Shown: positions 6,132-10,752 of the stretch, in pieces | How the letters are laid out: every line of letters starts with the position of its first letter | Position numbering within the stretch: the stretch's first letter is position 1 | Assembly: GCA_035411265.1 (NCBI GenBank) | Contig: DAONSQ010000020.1 | Coordinates: forward strand, 1-10,752 | DNA: 10,752 nt | Direction: 5' to 3' | Origin: UBA1359 sp035411265 | GTDB taxonomy: Bacteria > Patescibacteriota > Patescibacteriia > Patescibacteriales > Patescibacteriaceae | Position numbers and translations under genes: made by a program | Notes under the pieces: generated by a model | What the model was told of the DNA's origin: nothing | Seen by the model: only the letters and a program-made list of their open reading frames with translations | Databases searched by the model: none

Positions 6132-6165
6132 AAAAATAAAAAAACTGCCATGTAACAATCGCAGT
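6132..6165 (-). terminator. Candidate attenuator at the end of the L10 leader
   Basis: On the minus strand ACTGC (6165-6161) can pair with GCAGT (6148-6144) around a 12-base loop, followed by seven T, an A and five more T. The left arm is also needed for the closing stem of the L10 leader, so the two folds exclude each other. That is the logic of transcription attenuation known for the Bacillus subtilis rplJL operon. The stem is only five pairs, so it may be weak. Confidence 0.55.
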
Positions 6166-6251
6166 CCGACCTTTGGAGTGAGTCAAAAAAATTTGTCTCG
6201 GCAGGTTTTATGGCCAAGCCACCTGCTGTCTGCGACTAAGTATTACATTGT
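6133..6251 (-). ncRNA. L10 (rplJL) leader RNA
   Basis: Read on the minus strand this leader contains the conserved core GCAGACAGCAGGTGGC (6233-6218 region) and, 12-20 bases on, CCTGCCGAG (from 6205), as in the ribosomal L10 leader known from Bacillus. AGCAGGT pairs with ACCTGC. A closing stem is formed by ATGTAA (6248-6243) with TTACAT (6155-6150) and TCGCAG (6235-6230) with CTGCGA (6164-6159). In the known family the L10(L12) complex binds the kink-turned stem and lowers expression. Position directly before rplJ supports the call. Confidence 0.88.
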
Positions 6252-6257
6252 GTTTGA

Positions 6258-6286
6258 ATTTTAGGTTAAATCCTCTTTTTTGTCAA
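6258..6286 (-). promoter_or_regulatory. Promoter of rplJ-rplL
   Basis: On the minus strand a perfect -35 box TTGACA (6281-6286) and a -10 box TAAAAT (6258-6263, 5 of 6) have the ideal 17-base spacer. The predicted start near 6251 falls at the base of the L10 leader. Confidence 0.88.
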
Positions 6287-6304
6287 TAGATAAAAGACTT
6301 TTGT

Positions 6305-6333
6305 TTGACCTGATTCTTGAAATGTAATATAAT
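6305..6333 (+). promoter_or_regulatory. Promoter of the receiver-like gene
   Basis: TTGACC (6305-6310, 5 of 6) and a perfect TATAAT (6328-6333) with a 17-base spacer. Predicted start is near 6340, giving a leader of about 28 nucleotides. Its -35 box is 18 bases from that of the divergent rplJ promoter. Confidence 0.88.
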
Positions 6334-6356
6334 CAAGGCATATCGTTCTTTTTAAT

Positions 6357-6361
6357 GGAGG
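6357..6361 (+). promoter_or_regulatory. Shine-Dalgarno sequence of the receiver-like gene
   Basis: GGAGG lies six bases before the ATG at 6368. It fixes the start codon and is the only strong ribosome binding site seen in the window. Confidence 0.9.
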
Positions 6362-6367
6362 TTTGTT

Positions 6368-6751
6368 ATGGAAAAAAAGAGTAACGTCTTAATACTGGGT
6401 TATGATGGTTCAGTAATTGGTGTTATTAGCTTGGTTATTAATCAAATCATGCCAGAAGCAATGATTCATGTTAATGAACTAAAGAATAATAAGACCCCTG
6501 ATGTCATAATTTATGAGTTGATTCCACCTAATTCATTTTTAGGCGGAAGCCAACGCGATGATTTCTTAGAGATTATTAAAATGAAGGATTTGAAAAAATC
6601 TAATCCTAATACCAGATTAATTGTCTTAGCTAATTATCCTGGTGATGCGCTTGCTCGGGTTGTTGATCCTGATTGCTTGCTAGAAAAACCAGCTTTTATT
6701 GATGACTTGGCTTATTATCTTAAGCAGCAAGTTCGACAAGCTGTTGTTTAA
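6368..6751 (+). CDS. Stand-alone receiver-like (pseudo-receiver) protein
   Basis: A 127-residue protein with the outline of a CheY-type receiver domain and no output domain. Strand 1 is NVLILGYDG (6-14), where only Asp13 remains of the usual acidic pair. Strand 3 is TPDVIIYELIPPN (43-55), which aligns with PD-x-x-x-x-D-L-x-x-P and puts Glu50 at the phospho-accepting Asp. Strand 4, RLIVLAN (83-89), has Ala-Asn where Ser or Thr is usual. LLEKP (104-108) keeps the switch Lys107 and its Pro. Normal phosphorylation is therefore unlikely; Glu50 might mimic a permanently phosphorylated state. No histidine kinase is nearby. It has its own promoter, strong ribosome binding site and terminator, so it is a single-gene unit divergent from rplJL. 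The fold assignment is inferred from motif spacing; the function is unknown. Confidence 0.72.
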   Translation: MEKKSNVLILGYDGSVIGVISLVINQIMPEAMIHVNELKNNKTPDVIIYELIPPNSFLGGSQRDDFLEIIKMKDLKKSNPNTRLIVLANYPGDALARVVDPDCLLEKPAFIDDLAYYLKQQVRQAVV

Positions 6752-6787
6752 TTTTTATTTTCTCGTTGGACCTCTCTAACTCCTACC

Positions 6788-6813
6788 AGGCTCACCTAAC
6801 CGTGAGCCTTTTT
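6788..6813 (+). terminator. Rho-independent terminator of the receiver-like gene
   Basis: AGGCTCAC (6788-6795) pairs perfectly with GTGAGCCT (6802-6809) around a 6-base loop, followed by T residues up to 6813. On the minus strand no T run follows the stem, so it acts on the plus strand only. It ends right at the stop codon of the convergent mltG gene. Confidence 0.9.
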
Positions 6814-6814
6814 G

Positions 6815-7687
6815 TTATGGCAGATATTTGGCTTTATTAGCCTTATGTTCTTCGAAATTACGGCTAAAAATAGTTTCGCCAGTGTCAGGTCGGGTTAGGA
6901 AAAAATTGTAATCGTTATTAGTGGGGTAAATTGCTGCTTCAATGGCCTTTAGTCCGGGGTTGCTGATTGGGCCGATGGGTAAGCCTTTGTTGATATAGGT
7001 ATTGTAGGGTGACTCAATTCGCGTTTCTTCGTAAGAATATTGCGGCTTATTTTCACCTAAAATATAAGCTAAAGTAGCACACGATTCCAGTCTTTGACCG
7101 TTGTTGATACGGTTCCAAAAAATACCAGATACCATCTTCATGTCTTTAGTGGATCGGACTTCTTTTTCAATTAAAGAAGCCATGGTAATTATTTGATAAA
7201 TGGTTTTTCCTTGCTGCTTGATGTCTTCGCGCATTTTGGTCGTAAGCTTGCTGTCAAAATTGTTTAACATTTTTTCGATTATTTCTTCGGGGCTAGAGCT
7301 GGCGCGAAAGCGATAAGTATCGGGAAAAAGATAGCCTTCTAAGCTGGCTGAGTCCGGCTTATCAATTAAAAATGAATATTTAGTTTCAATTTGTTTTGAC
7401 TTATTGGTGGCTTTTAAAAAGTCTTTAGTTGTAAAACCAAGCTGGCTAGCGGCTAATTTTTCAGCTAGTTGTTGGTTGTTCCACCCCTCAATAACAGTGA
7501 TTGATCGATCGGCTAAAGCAGCTTCTTTTTCTTGCCAGTAGGCTTGGCGCTGCCGTCGGGCTTCTAATTTTTGATCGATATAATAGATGGCGCCAAATAG
7601 CCCAGCAAAGAACAGGAGGGCTGAAATCCAGGCCGCTCCCCGTCGGCTTTTTCTGGTTTGCGTTTGGTGATTATGATAATAAGGCAT
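6815..7687 (-). CDS. mltG: Endolytic murein transglycosylase MltG (YceG-like)
   Basis: MltG cuts nascent peptidoglycan glycan strands in the membrane and is thought to set their length. The 290-residue protein starts with a basic cytoplasmic tail, one transmembrane helix at about 18-37, then a short LysM-like region and the YceG catalytic domain. Diagnostic motifs are LEGYLFPDTY (116-125), ASLIEKEV (170-177) with the catalytic Glu probably Glu174, RLESCATLAYILG (199-211), and SPYNTYINKGLPIGPISNPG (226-245). It is shorter than the 340 residues of E. coli MltG, mainly before the catalytic domain. It begins four bases after manC ends and is probably translated from the same mRNA, placing two envelope-related steps together. 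No separate promoter or Shine-Dalgarno sequence is seen. Confidence 0.95.
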   Translation of the reverse strand: MPYYHNHQTQTRKSRRGAAWISALLFFAGLFGAIYYIDQKLEARRQRQAYWQEKEAALADRSITVIEGWNNQQLAEKLAASQLGFTTKDFLKATNKSKQIETKYSFLIDKPDSASLEGYLFPDTYRFRASSSPEEIIEKMLNNFDSKLTTKMREDIKQQGKTIYQIITMASLIEKEVRSTKDMKMVSGIFWNRINNGQRLESCATLAYILGENKPQYSYEETRIESPYNTYINKGLPIGPISNPGLKAIEAAIYPTNNDYNFFLTRPDTGETIFSRNFEEHKANKAKYLP

Positions 7688-7691
7688 TGGT

Positions 7692-8780
7692 TTATAAAAA
7701 TTTTTCTAAATTACGTTGTTTTAATTCGTCGATAATCTCTTTGGTGTTGATGGAATTTTTTAGTGAGGAAATAAAAAGAACATCACCAGTGTCAATAATT
7801 GCTAAATCGCTAACATCGTTAACGACTATCAGCTTATCGACTAAATTACAATAAACAATATTGTTGCTGGAATCTTTAACGATAACCTGACCTTTAGTGA
7901 CGTTATCTTTAGGGGTGGCTGAAAGGATGTTTTTTAGAACTGGCCATTTGCCTAAATCACTCCAGCCAACATGATTGGAAACGCTCATGACTAGCTTGTC
8001 GACTTTATCAGTGATAGCTGACTCAATAGAGGTCTTTTCTAGCTGACTGTAAAGTTGGCGAATTTGTTCTTTGTCACCATAATTAATCATTAGCTCAACT
8101 ATTTTTTGACAAGTCTGATACATGGTTGGTTGTAAGCGAGCAAACAAATCACCAATAGTTTTGAGTCGCCAGACATACATGCCGGTGTGACAATGATAAA
8201 TGCCAGAATCAATCAGTTGTCGACAATAGTCATGATTTGGTTTTTCAACGACATCAGAAACAGTAAAGATTGTTTCATCGCCAATGGTTTTTAAGTTTTG
8301 TCCAGCCTTAAGATAGCTATAGCCAGTATCAACACAGCTAGGCTTAACGGCTGGTGTTAAAATATAATCTGGATTTTCTTGAAGGAATTGTTCACTAGAT
8401 TTTAGAAGGCTAATAAAGGCTTGGTTATCGGAGATATAGTCATCCGATGGTAAGGAGGCAACAATATCATCGTCTTGGCAATAGTGTTGTAGAAAACAAA
8501 CCTCTAAGCACATGGCTGGTCCAGTGTTGCGAGCTTCGGTTTCGACAATGATATTATTAAGATTGATTTCTGGCACTTCAACTTTGACGCGCTTAACCAT
8601 CAGTTCATTAATGGAGACAAAAAGGTCTTCTGGTTGCTGCAATAAAGGGGTAACGCGTTCATAAGTATTGCGCAGCATGGTTTTGTCGCCCAGTAAGGCT
8701 TGAAATTGTTTGGGATTGTTTTTGCGACTAAAAGGCCACAAACGAGTACCTAATCCACCTGCGCGAATAACTATTTTCAT
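7692..8780 (-). CDS. manC: Mannose-1-phosphate guanylyltransferase (GDP-mannose pyrophosphorylase)
   Basis: This enzyme makes GDP-mannose from mannose 1-phosphate and GTP, for mannose-containing glycans or nucleotide sugars derived from it. The 362-residue protein shows the nucleotidyltransferase signature GGLGTRLWPFSR with PKQF (8-26), LPSDDYI (110-116), DTGYSYLKAG (151-160), VVEKP (177-181), and GWSDLGKW (272-279). The rest is the single-stranded C-terminal beta region (about 290-345). It lacks the mannose-6-phosphate isomerase domain of bifunctional enzymes, so it is the short, single-function type. One oddity is the second Asp at 114, where His is usual in the P-x-D-H motif. The sugar specificity is inferred from family motifs. 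It is followed by mltG after four bases. Confidence 0.92.
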   Translation of the reverse strand: MKIVIRAGGLGTRLWPFSRKNNPKQFQALLGDKTMLRNTYERVTPLLQQPEDLFVSINELMVKRVKVEVPEINLNNIIVETEARNTGPAMCLEVCFLQHYCQDDDIVASLPSDDYISDNQAFISLLKSSEQFLQENPDYILTPAVKPSCVDTGYSYLKAGQNLKTIGDETIFTVSDVVEKPNHDYCRQLIDSGIYHCHTGMYVWRLKTIGDLFARLQPTMYQTCQKIVELMINYGDKEQIRQLYSQLEKTSIESAITDKVDKLVMSVSNHVGWSDLGKWPVLKNILSATPKDNVTKGQVIVKDSSNNIVYCNLVDKLIVVNDVSDLAIIDTGDVLFISSLKNSINTKEIIDELKQRNLEKFL

Positions 8781-8813
8781 AAAACAGCAAATAAAATAGC
8801 TTAATGTTTTTTT

Positions 8814-8846
8814 ATTATAGCCGATTTTTCTAGGTTTTGCTATAAT
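8814..8846. promoter_or_regulatory. Divergent -10 boxes between manC and the PAP2-like gene
   Basis: On the plus strand TGCTATAAT (8838-8846) is an extended -10 box, with no good -35 box; the start codon of the PAP2-like gene is at 8869. On the minus strand a TATAAT (8814-8819) stands 33 bases from the manC start, also without a good -35 box. Together they form a perfect 8-base inverted repeat, ATTATAGC and GCTATAAT, with a 17-base gap. Either box would overlap the -35 zone of the other, so the two promoters probably compete. Confidence 0.6.
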
Positions 8847-8868
8847 GATAAAAAATTAAGATAAAATT

Positions 8869-9297
8869 ATGAAAATATTATTGGTGCCTTTACTAGCAGC
8901 GGTTATTGCTCAAATAAGCAAAGTGTTTATTCGCAGTAATAAACAGAAACTAACTTGGTCGGCGTTGTGGGTTTACTCTGGCATGCCGTCAGGTCATTCC
9001 GCAATTACAGTGGCTTTGACAACGATTATTGGCTTGGAAAAAGGCTGGGATTACCCTGGTTTTTCAATTGCTTTAGTTTTTACGCTGTTAATTTTGCGGG
9101 ATGCGGCTGGTTTAAGGCGCCAACTAGGTAATCATGGTTTAATGTTAAATGAGCTCGTGGCGGATTTAAAGGATGATAACTATTTAGACAATCATTATCC
9201 TCATTTACTAGAAAGAATTGGTCACACTCCGCTTCAAATTATGGTTGGTTCACTGATTGGTTTTTTAGTGGCAGTTGTTGTTTATTTTATTGTTTAG
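8869..9297 (+). CDS. Divergent PAP2 family membrane protein (DUF212/YuiD-like)
   Basis: A 142-residue integral membrane protein of the divergent PAP2 family. Its motifs are SGMPSGHSA (37-45), which corresponds to the central PSGH of PAP2 phosphatases, RDAAGLRRQLG (77-87), and GHTPLQIMVGSLIG (118-131), all characteristic of this family. Hydrophobic segments lie at about 1-20, 40-60, 62-80 and 122-142. The first and third classical PAP2 motifs are not evident, so the phosphatase activity and substrate (perhaps a lipid phosphate) are not established for this branch. Length is normal. It is convergent with fpg, two bases away, with no terminator between them, and divergent from manC. There is only a weak AAG-type ribosome binding site. 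Confidence 0.9.
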   Translation: MKILLVPLLAAVIAQISKVFIRSNKQKLTWSALWVYSGMPSGHSAITVALTTIIGLEKGWDYPGFSIALVFTLLILRDAAGLRRQLGNHGLMLNELVADLKDDNYLDNHYPHLLERIGHTPLQIMVGSLIGFLVAVVVYFIV

Positions 9298-9299
9298 GG

Positions 9300-10160
9300 C
9301 TATTTCTGACAAATAGGACAAAAATGAGTACCGCGTCCATTTAATTTGATTTTTTGTAGTGACTGCCCACATTGGTAACAAGCTTGTCCATTCCTTCCAT
9401 AAACTTGTAGTTTTTCCGAAAAATTGCCTTTTTGACCACGACTATCGCGATAATCGCTAAAAGATGTGCCGCGACGGGCAATGGCCGATTTAAGAATTGT
9501 AATAATATTCTTTTGTAGTAGTTTTAGCTCGTTTTTATCGAGGCTTAGAGCTAAACGATCCGGTTTAATGCGGGCGGCAAAGAGGCTCTCATCAACATAA
9601 ATATTGCCAAGACCGACTAGATATTGTTGGTTTAACAGTAATGTTTTTATTTTACTACGAGGATGTTTGTGAATTAATTTTTGTAGAAAATCAACAGTTA
9701 ATTGGCCGTCCAATGGTTCTATACCTAGTCTTTCCTGATAATTTTGCCACTCTAGTGGTGACATTAATTTAATCCAGCCAAAACGTCGGGTGTCATTAAA
9801 AAATAATTGGCTGCTATCAGAAAAATTAAAAATGACCCGAGTTGATTTATTGGGCCAGTGATTATTTTTTTGTGAGAGGTCTTTGGTGGGGTGACCGCCG
9901 GCCAACCACGTGCTGTTGTCAAGCCAAATCAATTGACCGGTCATTTTTAAATGGATAACCAGATAGTTATTATTGGCTAATAAGAAAACTAAATGTTTGG
10001 CTCGCCTGGTAATACTGACTATCGTTTGTCCGAGTAAAGCTGGTGATTTTTTTAAGAAAGCTAAGCGACTATCCAATACTTCAACCTGTATAATCTTTTT
10101 GTTCAGTAGTATTTTATTCAAGTCATTAACGATTGTCTGAACTTCGGGCAATTCGGGCAT
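9300..10160 (-). CDS. mutM: Formamidopyrimidine-DNA glycosylase (Fpg/MutM)
   Basis: Fpg removes 8-oxoguanine and formamidopyrimidines from DNA and cuts the backbone by beta,delta-elimination. The start MPELPEV gives the N-terminal Pro nucleophile and Glu3 once Met is removed, which fixes the start codon. Other marks are the base-flipping and phosphate-binding residues in RRAKHL (Lys55), HLKMTG (70-75), NDTRRFG (122-128) and GLGNIYVDE (183-191), and a C-terminal zinc finger with Cys261, Cys264, Cys281 and Cys284, including the conserved Arg276 in NGRGTHFC. The 286 residues are slightly more than the usual 270, with a longer loop near 85-103. It starts three bases after the kinase gene ends, so the two are likely co-transcribed. 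It protects a cell of probably small genome from oxidised guanine. Confidence 0.96.
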   Translation of the reverse strand: MPELPEVQTIVNDLNKILLNKKIIQVEVLDSRLAFLKKSPALLGQTIVSITRRAKHLVFLLANNNYLVIHLKMTGQLIWLDNSTWLAGGHPTKDLSQKNNHWPNKSTRVIFNFSDSSQLFFNDTRRFGWIKLMSPLEWQNYQERLGIEPLDGQLTVDFLQKLIHKHPRSKIKTLLLNQQYLVGLGNIYVDESLFAARIKPDRLALSLDKNELKLLQKNIITILKSAIARRGTSFSDYRDSRGQKGNFSEKLQVYGRNGQACYQCGQSLQKIKLNGRGTHFCPICQK

Positions 10161-10163
10161 ATC

Positions 10164-10752
10164 TTATTTTTTCATTTTGGAACTGAGGTCAATCAAGCCA
10201 TTTTGAGCCCCCTGTTTGGTTAGAACTGCTGCTGATTGCTGAGCAGCTAAAAGCAGACTGTGCTCTAGGGGTAATTTTTTAATTAAGCTAGCAGTCAGGG
10301 TTGCTCCAAAAGCATCGCCAACACCGGTAGTATCAATGATTTTCTTAACCTTTATGGCTTTTTGATGAAATAGCTCTTGGCCGGCAAAAGCCCAGACGCC
10401 ATCTTTGTCATTGGTTATAATGATTAGTTGCGGACCATAAAACCAGAGTCGTTTGATGGTTTGGCTAATGTCGCGATTGTAAGATTCTAGTTTATTTTTT
10501 TCATTGCGTTGGCTAGCCAAAAGCTGCAAGGCTTCATCACGATTGACAATTAAGATTTCTGTTTTATTGAGAATTGGTTTTAATTTAGTTAAGCCTGCTG
10601 ATAATTGTTGTTGACCTGGATTCCAGGCTATCTTTTTACCGCTAGCTGCCAGATTGGTTAAATTTTTGAGCCAATTAGCACCACTTAAAGATGAGATATA
10701 AAGCCAGTCACTGTTTAAGTTTTTAGCTTGGATTGAAGTGATTTTAAGCAAG
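10164..10752 (-). CDS. PfkB-family carbohydrate kinase, C-terminal part
   Basis: About 196 codons of a ribokinase-type sugar kinase; the N-terminal third or more lies past the right edge. The PfkB signature 2, DTTGVGDAFGATL, is present with its catalytic Asp (GVGD instead of the commoner GAGD), followed by the nucleotide-binding region AAQQSAAVLTKQGA. Before it are YISSLSG, AWNPGQQQL, LIVNRDEALQLL (the N-x-x-E motif) and LIIITNDKDGVW. Which sugar or nucleoside it phosphorylates cannot be told from this part. A TTG at 10749-10751 in the same frame is internal, not the start, since the sequence there aligns with the middle of the family. It ends three bases before fpg. Confidence 0.92.
   Translation of the reverse strand, partial: LLKITSIQAKNLNSDWLYISSLSGANWLKNLTNLAASGKKIAWNPGQQQLSAGLTKLKPILNKTEILIVNRDEALQLLASQRNEKNKLESYNRDISQTIKRLWFYGPQLIIITNDKDGVWAFAGQELFHQKAIKVKKIIDTTGVGDAFGATLTASLIKKLPLEHSLLLAAQQSAAVLTKQGAQNGLIDLSSKMKK

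Noticed and set aside
7501..7854. Plus-strand open frame of 117 codons
   Set aside because: It lies antisense across the mltG and manC junction, both of which are certain genes, and has no recognisable domain.
10749..10751. TTG as start of the PfkB kinase
   Set aside because: The sequence there matches the middle of the family, so the gene continues beyond the window.
1..10752. CRISPR arrays, tRNA or rRNA genes, insertion sequences
   Set aside because: No regular repeat-spacer series, cloverleaf, rRNA core or transposase-like frame was seen.

Overview
The window is an AT-rich, gene-dense bacterial segment of 10,752 bases, with short spacers and genes on both strands. It holds thirteen protein genes that end inside the window plus the N-terminal 63 codons of dnaK. 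Its character fits a small-genome bacterium, most likely a member of the Candidate Phyla Radiation (Patescibacteria). The hints are a shortened HrcA, a winged-helix/nucleotidyltransferase fusion of a type I associate with these genomes, a large unassigned membrane protein, and almost no Shine-Dalgarno sequences. No rRNA or marker phylogeny is available here, so this is an inference. All reading frames make sense with the standard code.

Layout. From 1 to about 1858, on the minus strand, lies a heat-shock operon in the order hrcA, grpE, hsp20, dnaK (running off the left edge). It is driven by a strong sigma-70-type promoter embedded in a CIRCE operator, so HrcA should repress its own operon. 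A terminator at 1871-1902 separates it from the next minus-strand gene (1926-2507), an ArsR-like winged-helix protein with a degenerate nucleotidyltransferase domain. That gene is divergent from an 804-residue plus-strand gene (2649-5063). The protein appears to have a cytoplasmic PP2C-like pseudo-phosphatase domain, one membrane helix, a coiled coil and an outer beta-propeller-like domain. The 141-base spacer between them has overlapping divergent promoters, an inverted repeat, a direct repeat and a hairpin just before the start codon.

A perfect 13-bp bidirectional terminator (5084-5114) lies between this gene and the convergent rplJ-rplL operon (5141-6120, minus). That operon has its own promoter and a recognisable L10 leader RNA with a terminator-like hairpin. 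Divergent from it is a small plus-strand gene (6368-6751) for a stand-alone receiver-like protein with Glu in place of the phospho-accepting Asp. It has the only strong ribosome binding site in the window and its own terminator.

The right third carries envelope, metabolic and repair genes. manC (GDP-mannose synthesis) and mltG (peptidoglycan lytic transglycosylase) form a tight minus-strand pair (6815-8780). A divergent-PAP2 membrane protein (8869-9297, plus) is convergent with fpg/mutM (9300-10160, minus) at a distance of two bases. fpg in turn follows a PfkB-family sugar kinase that is cut by the right edge. I see no mobile elements, CRISPR arrays, tRNA or rRNA genes, and no stretch over 300 bases without a gene. 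The least explained parts are the 804-residue protein with its control region and the orphan receiver-like protein.
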